From NCBI GenBank assembly GCA_947073045.1, contig CAMTJU010000010.1, forward strand, positions 1-55,752: 55,752 bases of DNA. The letters are read 5' to 3'. Of the stretch, positions 45,425 through 55,193 are shown piece after piece (within the stretch, counting starts at the first letter, position 1; each line of letters starts with the position of its first letter). Origin of the DNA: an uncultured Clostridia bacterium (GTDB lineage: Bacteria > Bacillota > Clostridia > Lachnospirales > CAMVHY01). A program made the translations under genes and the position numbers. A model generated the notes under the pieces. That model made no database searches and was not told where the DNA came from. It saw only the letters and a list, made by a program, of their open reading frames with translations.

Positions 45425-45454
45425 AAAAATCAGGTTTGAGCCTGATTTTTTTTA
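45425..45454 (+). terminator. Terminator of LRR gene 3
   Basis: AAAAATCAGG pairs with CCTGATTTTT around a short loop, followed by T-run. It is the third copy of the cassette terminator. Confidence 0.9.
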
Positions 45455-45472
45455 TGTTTGCTTGAATATCTA

Positions 45473-45500
45473 TTGCAAAATATTTTTTTTATGTTATCAT
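45473..45500 (+). promoter_or_regulatory. Candidate promoter of spoVS
   Basis: TTGCAA at 45473-45478 and TATCAT at 45495-45500 are 16 bases apart, with TG just before the -10. Bacillus spoVS uses sigma-H; I do not see a clear sigma-H site here. Confidence 0.5.
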
Positions 45501-45565
45501 ATATGTAGACATTGATGTGTCTATATGGTTAAATATTTTTGTTAAACATTAGGAGGAATCAATCT

Positions 45566-45826
45566 ATGGAAGTTTTAAAAGTATCTTCTACTTCTCAACC
45601 TAAAGCAGTTGCCGGCGCAATCGCTGCTATTTTACGTAATGGTAATCCTGTTGAAATTCAGGCTATTGGTGCCGGTGCGGTTAATCAGGCTGTCAAAAGT
45701 ATTGCAGTAGCTCGTGGTTATGTTGCACCTAATGGTATTGATTTAGTAACAATTCCTGCCTTTTTTCAATTAGAAGTTAACGGCGAAACTAAAACTTCTA
45801 TTAAGTTTATAATTGAAAAAAGATAG
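45566..45826 (+). CDS. spoVS: Stage V sporulation protein S
   Basis: SpoVS is a small Alba-like protein needed for normal septation and coat assembly during sporulation. The 86 residues are a near-perfect family match: 'EVLKVSSTSQPKAVAGAIAA', 'GAGAVNQAVKSIAVARGYVA', then 'IKFIIEKR' at the end. The ATG at 45566 follows AGGAGG. It is monocistronic and ends at a terminator. Confidence 0.96.
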   Translation: MEVLKVSSTSQPKAVAGAIAAILRNGNPVEIQAIGAGAVNQAVKSIAVARGYVAPNGIDLVTIPAFFQLEVNGETKTSIKFIIEKR

Positions 45827-45893
45827 AATATAATTAAGTAAGACTAAAGAAGTATCAAAAAAAAATATAAAATTGCCGGTTTTAAGCTGCAAA

Positions 45894-45925
45894 AAAAAAA
45901 TGACACTTTGGTGTCATTTTTTTTA
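45894..45925. terminator. Terminator between spoVS and the ABC-F gene
   Basis: AAAAATGACAC pairs with GTGTCATTTTT around TTTG. The A-run and T-run on both sides let it serve both convergent genes. Confidence 0.88.
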
Positions 45926-45968
45926 TGTCATAATCTTTATATTTTTCAATCGTAAATTAATTTTTGTC

Positions 45969-47432
45969 TCAAGAAATTTCAATTATTTTTGTGGCAATTG
46001 CATCGGCAAACGATTTATCATGCTCTACAAAAATCATTGTAGGCAAAAATTTTTTTATAAGCTGTTCTATTTGCATGCGTGAATAAATATCAATAAAATT
46101 GAGAGGTTCATCCCATATATATAAATTTGCCCTTTGGCAAAGACTTTCTGCAATCAATACCTTTTTCTTTTGCCCGGCAGAAAAATCCTTCATATTTTTT
46201 TCAAATTGCGAACGCTCAAAATCCATCTTCCTCAAAATTGTCTTAAACAAACTTTCGTCTATGCCATATTCTTTTGAAAAATCAACAAGTGTGCCGCTTA
46301 ATCCTGACGTGTTTTGCGGTACGTAAGATTTTATAAGATTTGAGGCAATATTCACTTGTCCCGTATAATCAATTTTATTCCCCAATATAAGTTTTAATAT
46401 ACTACTTTTACCGCAACCGTTTTTGCCGCTAATTGCAATACGTTCACCATTTTCTATTGTAAATGAAACGGGCGAAAATATTGCCTTACCATCATAGCAA
46501 ATTGAAACTTTAGACAATGTCGCTAAAGTTTGCGAATGATATTTTTGTGGATGTATTTTTAAGCTATCAGTTGTTTCGGTATTTTGCAAAAGCTTTTCTT
46601 TTTGCTCAATTGCATTTTTTTGCCGCGCCTGTATTGATTTCGAACGCTTCATCATTTTTGCCGACTTGTGACCAACATAACCCTTATCAAATGCACCATG
46701 TTTTGATGATTCTACTTGGTCAGACCATGTCTTTGTACGTTTGGCAGATTGCTGCAGACGATTAATATCTTTTTTCAATTTTTCATTTTGTGTTTGCTCA
46801 AATTTTTGCTGGCGCTCAAAATTTTCCAAGAATGATGATAAATTTCCCTTTTGTATTTCTATATTGGTTTTGTTTAACGATAATATATGGTCCACGCATT
46901 CATCAATAAAATGTCTATCATGAGAAACAAGTATAAATCCTTTTTTCTTTTTCAGATAATTTGAAACTAAACTCCGTGCATTTATATCCAAGTGATTTGT
47001 TGGTTCGTCAAACAGAAAAAAATGTCCCTCATTCAAAAATAAAGCTGCAAGCAATATTTTAGTTTGTTCGCCATTTGACAAAGTTTCAAATGTTCTATAT
47101 AACACATCTTGACTAATTTCAAGATATGACAACTCGCGAATAATTTCCCATTGCTCTGCATACGGACATATTTGTTCAATAATTTCTTGCGTCAATTGGT
47201 TTTTATTTTTTATTTGATATGGAAAATAATCGAATTTAACCGAACTTATTATTTTCCCGCTGTATTCATATTTGCCAAGCAAAAGATTTAATAAAGTAGT
47301 TTTACCACGACCATTTCTTCCGACAAATCCAAGTTTCCAATCAGTATCAATTTGTAGATTTACATTCTCAAATATATTTTCAAAACTTGTAGGATACGAG
47401 AACGTAAGATTTTCTATTTTTATTATTGACAT
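45969..47432 (-). CDS. ABC-F family ATPase, Lsa/CplR-like ribosomal protection type
   Basis: ABC-F proteins have two ABC domains and no membrane part and act on the ribosomal E site; the Lsa/Vga/CplR group protects against lincosamides, streptogramins A and pleuromutilins. The start 'SIIKIENLTFSYPTSFENIF' and 'DTDWKLGFVGRNGRGKTTLL' are typical of that group. The first signature is 'TLSNGEQTKILLAALF'; a charged linker (about residues 190-290) follows; the second domain has 'AISGKNGCGKSSILKLIL' and 'FSAGQKKKVLIAESL'. It has 487 residues from ATG 47432 after AAGGAG. Whether it gives resistance cannot be told from sequence. Confidence 0.88.
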   Translation of the reverse strand: MSIIKIENLTFSYPTSFENIFENVNLQIDTDWKLGFVGRNGRGKTTLLNLLLGKYEYSGKIISSVKFDYFPYQIKNKNQLTQEIIEQICPYAEQWEIIRELSYLEISQDVLYRTFETLSNGEQTKILLAALFLNEGHFFLFDEPTNHLDINARSLVSNYLKKKKGFILVSHDRHFIDECVDHILSLNKTNIEIQKGNLSSFLENFERQQKFEQTQNEKLKKDINRLQQSAKRTKTWSDQVESSKHGAFDKGYVGHKSAKMMKRSKSIQARQKNAIEQKEKLLQNTETTDSLKIHPQKYHSQTLATLSKVSICYDGKAIFSPVSFTIENGERIAISGKNGCGKSSILKLILGNKIDYTGQVNIASNLIKSYVPQNTSGLSGTLVDFSKEYGIDESLFKTILRKMDFERSQFEKNMKDFSAGQKKKVLIAESLCQRANLYIWDEPLNFIDIYSRMQIEQLIKKFLPTMIFVEHDKSFADAIATKIIEIS

Positions 47433-47535
47433 AATTAATTTCTCCTTTTTCGATACATCCAATAAATAATTATAAACCTACCAGATTGAAAAATCACTGT
47501 ATATAAAAATAAAAATAAAGCGAGGTAATTTAAAA

Positions 47536-48348
47536 TTGATAATAATATCTGCAAACAAAAAACGTTTGAAAATATATGCACTAATTCTGATAACAGGATT
47601 TATTTTGCCAATGATGATGCACGTAAAGGCAGATGATAAAAAGGAATGTTATGTGGCAATTATAATTGATGATTTTGGAAATGGTTCAGCCGACACAAAA
47701 AATTTTGTTGAGCTTGACTGCCCATTTACAGCAGCAATAATGCCTGCGCGCGAGAATACTGAGTCGGATATGCAAAAATTAAAAGATGCAGGCAAAGATA
47801 TTATTTTGCATATGCCAATGGAGCCGCACAATGGCAAAAAATCATGGCTTGGAGCAAATGCATTAACTACAGATTTGTCAAATGAGCAGATAGAAAAAAA
47901 TATTTTGGACAGTCTCGCTCAATTGGATTGTGCAGTTGGAATAAACAATCATATGGGTTCAAAAATAATGGAAAACGAGCGCATATTAGAAATTTTATTT
48001 AAAATAATAAGCCAAAAAAATTTAATATTTGTTGATAGCAAAACTACTGCTAAGTCTAAGGCAAATATGCTTGCCCAAAAATACAATGTAAGATTGTATT
48101 CACGAGATATGTTTATAGATGATAAAAACATAAATAATGTGCGCGAGAAATTAAAAAAGACAATAAAAATTGCTAAAGCAAAAGGTTTTGCAATAGCAAT
48201 AGGACATGTCGGACCAGCAGGCGGTGTAAAAACAGCACAAGCTATAAAAGAAATTTATGATGAATACAAAATCAATGGCGTAAATTTTATAACATTAACT
48301 GAACTTAATCAATTGGTAGATGAAAAATTAGTACAAATGCCAAAATAA
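47536..48348 (+). CDS. Exported divergent polysaccharide deacetylase-family protein
   Basis: The 270-residue protein belongs to the divergent polysaccharide deacetylase (YibQ-like) group. It has a signal segment ('IYALILITGFILPMMMHVKA'), then 'YVAIIIDDFGNGS' with the two acidic residues, 'DIILHMPMEPHN', 'VGINNHMGSKIM', and 'AIAIGHVGPAGGVKTAQAI'. These are the positions where the metal ligands and base lie in this fold, but activity of the divergent group is not well established. The start is TTG 47536, ten bases after GAGGT. Wall or polysaccharide modification is the likely field. Confidence 0.85.
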   Translation: MIIISANKKRLKIYALILITGFILPMMMHVKADDKKECYVAIIIDDFGNGSADTKNFVELDCPFTAAIMPARENTESDMQKLKDAGKDIILHMPMEPHNGKKSWLGANALTTDLSNEQIEKNILDSLAQLDCAVGINNHMGSKIMENERILEILFKIISQKNLIFVDSKTTAKSKANMLAQKYNVRLYSRDMFIDDKNINNVREKLKKTIKIAKAKGFAIAIGHVGPAGGVKTAQAIKEIYDEYKINGVNFITLTELNQLVDEKLVQMPK

Positions 48349-48397
48349 TAAGCAAAAAAATAAAAGACCAACATTATTTTTTATGAATCAAATTGCA

Positions 48398-48435
48398 AAA
48401 AAGATAACACTTTAAAAAGTGTTATCTTTAATTTA
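48398..48435. terminator. Terminator between the deacetylase and clpX
   Basis: AAAGATAACACTTT pairs with AAGTGTTATCTTT around a short A-loop. The T-run after it is short on the plus strand and better on the minus strand (TTTTTT), so it mainly serves clpX. Confidence 0.75.
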
Positions 48436-48468
48436 TACGATAGAAACATAAATTTTAAATTTTTGATT

Positions 48469-49764
48469 TTAACAAGCATTTTTCTTATTGCGTAACATTG
48501 CTTTATGTTTAACAATAGGAATTGGCTTTCTGTTTATATTACGAACAAATTCAGGCTCTGTTTTATTTATTACAGTATCCTTATGAATTATACATTTTTC
48601 TATAGTTTTATCATTTGGAATATTATACATTATATCCGTCATAAAACTTTCAATTATTGACCGCAAACCACGCGCACCTATTTTACTCTCTAAAGCTATT
48701 CGTGCAATTTCATTAAGTGCATCATCCGTAAATTCCAACATAACATTATCTAACTCAAACAATTGCTTATATTGCTTTACTAGAGCATTTTTCGGCTCAG
48801 TTAATATTTTTACAAGAGCTGTTTCATCAAGATTGTCTAATGCAACAATAATTGGCAAACGTCCAACAAATTCAGGTATCAATCCAAATTTATATAAATC
48901 ATCCGTAATTACATTCTTAATTGTATTTGATACAGCATTTTTAGGCTCATAAGCTTGATTTGAAAATCCAATTGATTTTTTGTTAAGCCGGTTATTTATT
49001 ATTTCTTCTATACCACTAAACGATCCACCACATATAAATAATATGTTTTTCGTATTAATTTGAATGAATTCCTGATGCGGATGCTTACGTCCACCTTGTG
49101 GCGGTACAGAAGCTATTGTTCCTTCAATTATTTTTAAAAGACTTTGTTGCACACCTTCGCCGCTAACATCACGTGTAATAGACACATTTTCCGACTTTCT
49201 TGCAATCTTATCAATTTCATCAATGTAAATAACACCGCGTTCTGCTTTTTCTATATTATAATTTGCAGCTTGTATAAGTTTCAACAAAATATTTTCAACA
49301 TCTTCACCAACATAGCCAGCCTCTGTAAGCGATGTTGCATCTGCAATTGCAAATGGCACATCTAAAATTTGAGCTAATGTCTGCGCTAGCAACGTCTTTC
49401 CCACACCTGTTGAACCCAACATTAATATATTACTTTTATCTATTTGTATGTCATCATTTACTTCACTCAAAAATATTTTTTTATAATGATTATAAACCGC
49501 AACTGATAAAACTTTTTTAGCATCATCCTGACCTATTACATATTCATCAAGTATATTACGAATTTGCTGTGGAGTTGGTATATCAAGATCATTCTCAATA
49601 GCTATTGGTGCACAACAACTTTCATCTATTATGTCTATACATAATTCAATACATTCATTGCAAATATACGCATTTGGACCAACAATCAATTTTTTTACTT
49701 GTTCTTGCGATTTTCCACAAAATGAACAACACGGCTGTTCCTTATTATTATTAGACGTTAACAT
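48469..49764 (-). CDS. clpX: ATP-dependent Clp protease ATP-binding subunit ClpX
   Basis: ClpX is the AAA+ unfoldase that feeds ClpP. The N-terminal zinc domain has '[11 protein letters not shown]' and '[10 protein letters not shown]'. Walker A is '[17 protein letters not shown]', Walker B is '[14 protein letters not shown]', and the '[17 protein letters not shown]' region and sensor arginine '[13 protein letters not shown]' follow. It has 431 residues. GAGGAG lies before the ATG, 12 bases after clpP. It closes the tig-clpP-clpX operon. Confidence 0.97.
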   Translation of the reverse strand: MLTSNNNKEQPCCSFCGKSQEQVKKLIVGPNAYICNECIELCIDIIDESCCAPIAIENDLDIPTPQQIRNILDEYVIGQDDAKKVLSVAVYNHYKKIFLSEVNDDIQIDKSNILMLGSTGVGKTLLAQTLAQILDVPFAIADATSLTEAGYVGEDVENILLKLIQAANYNIEKAERGVIYIDEIDKIARKSENVSITRDVSGEGVQQSLLKIIEGTIASVPPQGGRKHPHQEFIQINTKNILFICGGSFSGIEEIINNRLNKKSIGFSNQAYEPKNAVSNTIKNVITDDLYKFGLIPEFVGRLPIIVALDNLDETALVKILTEPKNALVKQYKQLFELDNVMLEFTDDALNEIARIALESKIGARGLRSIIESFMTDIMYNIPNDKTIEKCIIHKDTVINKTEPEFVRNINRKPIPIVKHKAMLRNKKNAC

Positions 49765-49776
49765 TTAAGCTTCTCC

Positions 49777-50358
49777 TCATTTTCTTTTTATTACATCATC
49801 GATAAGACCATAAGCTTTTGCTTCCTGCGCCATCATATAATTGTCCCTTTCCGTATCTTTACATATTATATCATAAGGCTGTCCCGTATTCTCTGATAAT
49901 ATTGTATTGAGCTTCTCTTTTATTTTCAAAATTTGATTTGCTTGTATTTGAATATCGGTAGCTTGACCTTGTGCTCCTCCAAGTGGTTGATGAATCATAA
50001 TTTCTGCATTTGGAAGAGCATAACGTTTGCCTTTTGCACCTCCAGCCAACAAAAAAGCTCCCATGCTTGCCGCAAGCCCTACACAAATTGTTGAAACATC
50101 TGCTTTTATAAATTGCATTGTGTCATAAATTGCAAAGCCTGCCGAAACGGACCCCCCTGGACTATTTATATAAAAATTGATATCTTTTTCAGGATCCTCA
50201 GCTTCTAAAAATAAAAGCTGCGCAACAACTAAACTTGCTGTTATATCATTTACTTCTTCACTTAAAAATATTATGCGATCTTTCAAAAGACGTGAATAAA
50301 TATCGTACGAACGCTCACCGCGATTAGTTTGTTCAATTACATAAGGTACAAGACTCAT
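49777..50358 (-). CDS. clpP: ATP-dependent Clp protease proteolytic subunit ClpP
   Basis: ClpP forms the tetradecameric serine protease chamber. The nucleophile is Ser98 in '[14 protein letters not shown]' and the histidine is His123 in '[11 protein letters not shown]'; the family start '[20 protein letters not shown]' is intact. It has 193 residues. ATG 50358 follows AAGGAGG; longer in-frame starts run into tig. It begins 13 bases after the tig stop. Confidence 0.97.
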   Translation of the reverse strand: MSLVPYVIEQTNRGERSYDIYSRLLKDRIIFLSEEVNDITASLVVAQLLFLEAEDPEKDINFYINSPGGSVSAGFAIYDTMQFIKADVSTICVGLAASMGAFLLAGGAKGKRYALPNAEIMIHQPLGGAQGQATDIQIQANQILKIKEKLNTILSENTGQPYDIICKDTERDNYMMAQEAKAYGLIDDVIKRK

Positions 50359-50371
50359 AATTTTCCTCCTT

Positions 50372-51685
50372 TTATTTGTCACTTTCTTGATTTTCTTGTG
50401 GCTGACTACTTTCAACAGCATTTTCAAGAACTATATCCAAAGCTTTTTTAACAATTATGTCTTTTTTTATATTTTCCTTTTCTTCATTATTTAAGAGCGA
50501 TAAAATTTTTTCTTTCTCAAGTTTTGTTTGTTCAACAATTTTATCTATTTCGGCATTAATTTCATCTTCTGTTGCTTCTAGATTTTCAGATTGCGCAATA
50601 GCTTCCAGGGCCAAACGTATTTTCAATTGTTTTTGTGCATTTGATTCATACATTTTTAACATTGAAGCACGAGTTTGTCCCATGTATTGTAAATATGTAT
50701 CAAATGATAAACCTTGAGATGATAAATCTTGTTCAAATCCCCTCAACATATTTCTTGCCGCATTATCTATCATAACTTGTGGAATTTCAACTGTTGTGTT
50801 ATTAATTAAAGCTTGTGTAACTTGGTTTTCTTTGTCGTGTTTTGCTTGATTTAATTTTTCTTCTTTCATTTTCTCCAATATATCTTTTTTATATTCATCT
50901 AATGTATCAAATTCAGAAACATCTTGTGCAAAATCATCGTCTAATTTTGGCAACTCTTCCACTGATATTTTGTTTATCTTAACTTTAAACAATGCAGGTT
51001 TGTTTGCAAAATCAGCCTGATGATAATTTTCAGGGAAAGTTACATTAACTTCAACTTCATCATCCATATTCTTTCCTATTAATTGTTCCTCAAATGTATC
51101 TATAAATGAATGCGAACCAATTTTCAAATCATAATTTTCGCCCTTGCCTCCTTCAAACGGAACATTGTCTATAAATCCTTCAAAATTTATGTTAACAATA
51201 TCCTCATTTTCTATCGGACGATCGACATTAATCAAACGAACATTCTTTTTGCGCTCTGCCTCTAACTTTTTATTAACTTCTTCCTCAGTTACATTCGTAT
51301 CAAATGGCACGTAAGGAAGGTTTTTGTACTCACTAACTTGGGCTTTTGGATGAAGTGTTAAAGTAGCAACCATTGATACAACTTTATCGTCAGATATATT
51401 TTCCAAATCAAACTCTGGATAACCAACGGTATCTATTGTATGTTCGGATAATGCCTTTTCAAATTCTTCAGGTAATATATGATTTAATGCATCGTTATAG
51501 AAAAAGTCTTTTCCATAGTAATTTTCTATGATTTGCAAAGGAGCTTTGCCCTTACGAAATCCTGGAATATTTATTCTGTTTTTTTTCTTGTTATAAACAA
51601 ATTTAATTGCATCATTAAAATTCTGTGAATCTATATCGAAAAATAATTTCACACTTTTTTCATCTACTGCCTCTAATCTACTCAT
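50372..51685 (-). CDS. tig: Trigger factor
   Basis: Trigger factor is the ribosome-bound chaperone with prolyl isomerase activity. The N-terminal ribosome-binding signature is '[20 protein letters not shown]'. The FKBP-like domain has '[20 protein letters not shown]' and '[20 protein letters not shown]'. The long helical C-terminal arm runs to residue 437. AGGAGG precedes the ATG by nine bases. It leads the operon tig-clpP-clpX. Confidence 0.96.
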   Translation of the reverse strand: MSRLEAVDEKSVKLFFDIDSQNFNDAIKFVYNKKKNRINIPGFRKGKAPLQIIENYYGKDFFYNDALNHILPEEFEKALSEHTIDTVGYPEFDLENISDDKVVSMVATLTLHPKAQVSEYKNLPYVPFDTNVTEEEVNKKLEAERKKNVRLINVDRPIENEDIVNINFEGFIDNVPFEGGKGENYDLKIGSHSFIDTFEEQLIGKNMDDEVEVNVTFPENYHQADFANKPALFKVKINKISVEELPKLDDDFAQDVSEFDTLDEYKKDILEKMKEEKLNQAKHDKENQVTQALINNTTVEIPQVMIDNAARNMLRGFEQDLSSQGLSFDTYLQYMGQTRASMLKMYESNAQKQLKIRLALEAIAQSENLEATEDEINAEIDKIVEQTKLEKEKILSLLNNEEKENIKKDIIVKKALDIVLENAVESSQPQENQESDK

Positions 51686-51717
51686 TACATAAAACCTCCT
51701 AAATATTCATCTAGGAA

Positions 51718-51747
51718 ATTATAACATAGGATTTCGGTCTGATTCAA
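51718..51747 (-). promoter_or_regulatory. Promoter of tig-clpP-clpX
   Basis: On the minus strand TTGAAT and TATAAT are 18 bases apart, with a TG extension before the -10. The -35 overlaps the end of serS. No CtsR operator is evident. Confidence 0.7.
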
Positions 51748-53018
51748 CCACTTATATACTTTACACCATCCATATAAGGAATAAGTGCATCAGGAATTTT
51801 AATTGCACCATCTTTGGTCTGATAATTTTCAATGATTGCGGCACTGGTACGCCCAACCGCAAGCCCACTCCCATTTAAAGTATGAACAAATTGTGCCTTA
51901 TCTTTAATATTATCCTTAAATTTAATATTAGCGCGGCGTGCCTGATAATCTTCAAAATTGCTGCAGCTTGAAATTTCAACATAACGATTATAACTTGGCA
52001 TCCATACTTCTATATCATAAGTCATAGCAGCTGAAAAACCTAAATCAGCTGTGCACAACTTTACTGTGCGATATGGCAAATTTAAAATTTGAAGAATTTC
52101 TTCAGCATCATGGGTTAATTTCTCAAGTTCTTCGTAAGAATTTTCAGGTCGCACAAATTTCACCATTTCAACTTTATTGAATTGATGCTGGCGAATTAAA
52201 CCACGCGTATCCCGCCCAGCCGAACCAGCCTCAGCACGAAAACATGCCGTATATGCACAATATTTAATAGGAAGATTTACGCCATCTAATATTTCATTAG
52301 AGTGCATATTGGTAACCGGAACTTCAGCCGTAGGAATCATGAAATAGTCCGTATTGCCAACCTTAAATGCATCATCCTCAAATTTAGGCAATTGGCCAGT
52401 TCCTTGCATACTTTTTCTGTTTACCATAAAAGGTGGAAATATCTCAGTATATCCATGTTTTTTTGTATGAACATCCAGCATTAAATTTATTATCGCTCTT
52501 TCAAGTTTCGCACCAAGTCCTTTATAAATCATAAAGCGTGCTCCTGTAATTTTGGCGGCAGTATTTGGATCAAGTATGTTTAATTTATCACCAAGTTCCC
52601 AATGTGGTTTTGGCTCAAAATCAAATTGAGTAGGCTCCCCAAATTTTCTTAATTGCAAATTATCAGCATCACTAGCCCCAATTGGCACACTTTCGTGTGG
52701 AGTATTTGGAATTGACAAAAGAAAATCTTCAAGCTGCATATCTAAATCTTTAACTTGCGGTTCAATTTCTTTAATTGTATCCGAGATAGTTTTCATTTGA
52801 TTTAAGAGTTCATCAATATTTTCGCTACTTGCTTTTAATTTTGGTATAATACGTGAAGTTTCATTTTGCTTGCTTTTTAGTTCTTCAAGCTTTACTATTA
52901 ATTGACGACGTTGTTTATCTATTTGTAAAAATTTATCCAAGTCATAATTTTTATTTCTGCGAGATATAAGTTCTTTTGTTTTTTCAAATTCATTTCTCAG
53001 TTTTTTTATATCCAACAT
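51744..53018 (-). CDS. serS: Seryl-tRNA synthetase
   Basis: This class II synthetase charges tRNA-Ser. The N-terminal coiled-coil arm occupies residues 1-110 ('[20 protein letters not shown]'). The catalytic core has the motif 2 '[20 protein letters not shown]' and the motif 3 '[18 protein letters not shown]'. It has 424 residues. GGGAGAGAG stands before the ATG. No T-box leader is seen in the upstream gap, although many Firmicutes serS genes have one. Confidence 0.97.
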   Translation of the reverse strand: MLDIKKLRNEFEKTKELISRRNKNYDLDKFLQIDKQRRQLIVKLEELKSKQNETSRIIPKLKASSENIDELLNQMKTISDTIKEIEPQVKDLDMQLEDFLLSIPNTPHESVPIGASDADNLQLRKFGEPTQFDFEPKPHWELGDKLNILDPNTAAKITGARFMIYKGLGAKLERAIINLMLDVHTKKHGYTEIFPPFMVNRKSMQGTGQLPKFEDDAFKVGNTDYFMIPTAEVPVTNMHSNEILDGVNLPIKYCAYTACFRAEAGSAGRDTRGLIRQHQFNKVEMVKFVRPENSYEELEKLTHDAEEILQILNLPYRTVKLCTADLGFSAAMTYDIEVWMPSYNRYVEISSCSNFEDYQARRANIKFKDNIKDKAQFVHTLNGSGLAVGRTSAAIIENYQTKDGAIKIPDALIPYMDGVKYISG

Positions 53019-53205
53019 AATTTTCTCTCTCCCTAGTTTATTTTATAAATAAACATTTTAGCATTCATGTGCATTATTTTCAACAATTAAATTTTGTTGC
53101 AATATAAAAGACTTTTTCTTTTTCCCTTAAGAAAATCAAATACAAGTCCCTTTTTAAAAAAATGTTACATGAAAAAAATTTAAATAAAAATTTCTAAAGA
53201 TTACT

Positions 53206-53231
53206 TACTTTTTCTTTGAAAAGAAAAAGTA
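53206..53231. repeat. Perfect inverted repeat TACTTTTTCTTT / AAAGAAAAAGTA
   Basis: The two 12-base arms are separated by only two bases (GA). A loop of this size makes an RNA hairpin strained, so a cruciform, a protein site or a small dispersed palindromic repeat is possible. It is followed by a polypurine run (AAACAAAAAGAAAC). Confidence 0.6.
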
Positions 53232-53248
53232 AACAAAAAGAAACAAAC

Positions 53249-53280
53249 AAAAAATCAAGCTTCTTAGCTTGATTTTTATT
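53249..53280 (-). terminator. Terminator of the 33-residue-repeat gene
   Basis: AAAATCAAGCT pairs with AGCTTGATTTT around TCTT; the minus strand reads into TTTTTTG. It lies about 80 bases past the stop. Confidence 0.88.
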
Positions 53281-53357
53281 TTTAGTTACAAAATATTGTT
53301 GATTTAATCTTTTAATTACAAATTTCATTGCAGCTACACAAAAATTGATTACTTTCT

Positions 53358-55043
53358 TTAATTATCTAAATCCATATCATTTTCATTTTGTATTTGTTCA
53401 TTACCAATACCAGTTTTACTTTCTAATATAGCATTTGGAACTAGATCATTCAAAACACTCGGTTTATCATTTTCATTGCTTCTTTGTTGCAGCTGATCTC
53501 GTTCGTTTGCTTGAGAATTTCCTGTATTTCCTGCTAATAAAGACGATTGATTGCGTTGTTGAATTTGCTTCTTTACATCATTAGATACTTCTGGAAATAT
53601 AAAACGCTTATGAAATAGTATACCACTTAATACTCCACTACCTAAACCAATGCCTCCTGCAGTTACTGGAACAACAATTGCAGCAGAACCTCCACCAATT
53701 CCTACTGTAGCTAAAGCACCATCTATTATTACAGCAGCCGGTGGGCAAAAAATATGCAAAAATAATAGAACAAGAGCAGGAACAGCTAAAATTCCTAAAA
53801 TAACTCCACCGCCAATACGAGCAGGACTTTTTTGTCCAAAGTCTCTTTTTAAATCTTTCCAAGTTTTTTTGCATTTATGCGTAATAGGATTTGGTATAAT
53901 CTGTTTTTCCGGTAAACATGTTGAATCTGTATCTGTAATAAATTCCCATTCTCGATCAATGGAGCTTAAGCTATCATGCATTTTCTTTATTGCCGCTGAA
54001 TTACCATTTACTTTTTCACACATGAAATTAAAAGTAGTCAAATTTTTATATAAATACGACAAATATGTAAATGCAGTTGCTATTGCCATTGGCTCATTAG
54101 CTAAATTAGTATTTTCAAGCAACCATTGTAAATTAATCTGTGTTCTATCATTATTTTGTAAACCAGCAAATGCTTTTGCTATTGCTTTTGGATTACCTTC
54201 CAGTTTTACAAGCAGATCTTTAAAATTAGTCCATGATGTATTCAAAACTCTAAATGCAGTTGCTATTGCCATTGGCTCATTAGCTAAATTAGTATTTTCA
54301 AACAACCATTTAAAATTACCCCATGTTCGATCATTTTTTCGCAAAGCTCTAAACACTTCTGCAATTGCTATTGGATCATTTTTTAAGTTAGTATTATCAA
54401 GCAAAAAATTTAAATTGTCCCATGTTGGATTACTTGACCACAAAGCACTAAAAGCCCTTGCTATTGCCTTTAGATCATTTTTTATATCAGTATTATCAAA
54501 TAGCCATTTTAAATTTTCCCAGCTTCGATCATTTTCTTTTAAAGCACTAAACGCATTCGCAATTGCCATTGGATCATTTTTTAAGTTAGTATTATCAAAT
54601 AGCCATTTTAAATTTTCCCATGTTCGATCACTATCAAAAAAACATCGACCACCATTATCAAATAGGTATTTAGAACTTATAGCTGAAAACACTCCTGCTA
54701 TTGACCTTGGATCATTATTTAAACTAGTATTCTCAAGCAACCATATTAAATTTTCCCATTTTTGATAAATAATATTTCCAAACACTTCTGCAATTACCTT
54801 TGGATTATTTTTTAGATTAGTATTTTCAAGCAGCCATTTAAAATTATCCCATATTCGATAATCAAAGTAAACAAATCCAAATGCTTTTGCTATTGCCTTT
54901 GTATCAATTAAATTTAATTTTCTAAAATTATCCCACGTTTTGTACCGTCTTTTCATCCCAACAAATGCCGTTGCTAATTCTCTTTCATATCTAATTCTTT
55001 TTTCAACTTCATCATTGTTAATTAGCATATATTCATTTTCCAT
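53358..55043 (-). CDS. 33-residue helical-repeat protein with C-terminal glycine-rich hydrophobic domain
   Basis: I do not recognise a named family. The 561-residue protein has about ten repeats of roughly 33 residues between residues 37 and 365. Each starts with Trp and has the form 'WENLKWLFDNTNLKNDPMAI' then 'ANAFSALKENDRS'. After a linker, residues about 411-480 form a long hydrophobic, glycine-rich region with two halves ('VILGILAVPALVLLFLHIFC' and 'GGIGLGSGVLSGILF'). The polar tail ends 'NENDMDLDN'. There is no N-terminal signal peptide. AGGATG precedes the ATG. The layout of a repeat domain plus a bilobed hydrophobic hairpin recalls membrane-targeted effectors; this is inference. Confidence 0.85.
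   Translation of the reverse strand: MENEYMLINNDEVEKRIRYERELATAFVGMKRRYKTWDNFRKLNLIDTKAIAKAFGFVYFDYRIWDNFKWLLENTNLKNNPKVIAEVFGNIIYQKWENLIWLLENTSLNNDPRSIAGVFSAISSKYLFDNGGRCFFDSDRTWENLKWLFDNTNLKNDPMAIANAFSALKENDRSWENLKWLFDNTDIKNDLKAIARAFSALWSSNPTWDNLNFLLDNTNLKNDPIAIAEVFRALRKNDRTWGNFKWLFENTNLANEPMAIATAFRVLNTSWTNFKDLLVKLEGNPKAIAKAFAGLQNNDRTQINLQWLLENTNLANEPMAIATAFTYLSYLYKNLTTFNFMCEKVNGNSAAIKKMHDSLSSIDREWEFITDTDSTCLPEKQIIPNPITHKCKKTWKDLKRDFGQKSPARIGGGVILGILAVPALVLLFLHIFCPPAAVIIDGALATVGIGGGSAAIVVPVTAGGIGLGSGVLSGILFHKRFIFPEVSNDVKKQIQQRNQSSLLAGNTGNSQANERDQLQQRSNENDKPSVLNDLVPNAILESKTGIGNEQIQNENDMDLDN
54100..54850 (-). repeat. Coding tandem repeats of about 99 bases
   Basis: The core of the repeat-protein gene is built from near-identical units; for example the block containing ATTGCCATTGGCTCATTAGC occurs twice, and TTTAAATTTTCCCA with its surroundings recurs. 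High DNA identity shows recent expansion, and unit number may vary between strains. Confidence 0.8.
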
Positions 55044-55091
55044 AATTCCACATCCTGCTCAAACATTATTGTTTTTCCTAATCTAGTATTA

Positions 55092-55100
55092 ATTATATCA
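55092..55100 (-). promoter_or_regulatory. Extended -10 promoter of the repeat-protein gene
   Basis: The minus strand reads TGATATAAT about 50 bases before the start. A weak -35 (TTAAGA) lies 17 bases upstream of it. Confidence 0.55.
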
Positions 55101-55162
55101 CAAAATATTGTTAATCTTAAATAATTCTTCTCAATGCATAATAAAAACAAAAATCTATTATA

Positions 55163-55193
55163 AAAAAGTCTCTGAAAAAAATCAGAAACTTTC
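55163..55193 (-). terminator. Terminator overlapping the end of the P-type ATPase gene
   Basis: On the minus strand AAGTTTCTGA pairs with TCAGAGACTT (one G-U pair) around a T-loop, then TTTTTT. The TGA stop lies in the stem. Confidence 0.75.

Larger units (their letters stand above)
44123..45454 (+). repeat. Tandem cassette copy 3
   Basis: This copy has a more decayed gene relic, the shared promoter, LRR gene 3 and the AATCAGG terminator. The 293-base gap 44045-44337 holds nothing else that I can recognise. Confidence 0.75.
53019..53357. other. 339-base gap upstream of serS
   Basis: The gap holds the terminator of the repeat-protein gene (53249-53280), a perfect 12-base inverted repeat (53206-53231), and AT-rich sequence that must contain the serS promoter. 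I find no T-box motif and no small gene with a ribosome binding site. Confidence 0.6.

Noticed and set aside
53019-53357. T-box riboswitch before serS
   Set aside because: No TGG-N-CCGCG-type T-box sequence or long structured leader is seen on the minus strand.
53650-54765. 371-residue open frame on the plus strand opposite the repeat protein
   Set aside because: It is antisense to the 33-residue-repeat gene; its regularity mirrors those repeats and it has no ribosome binding site.
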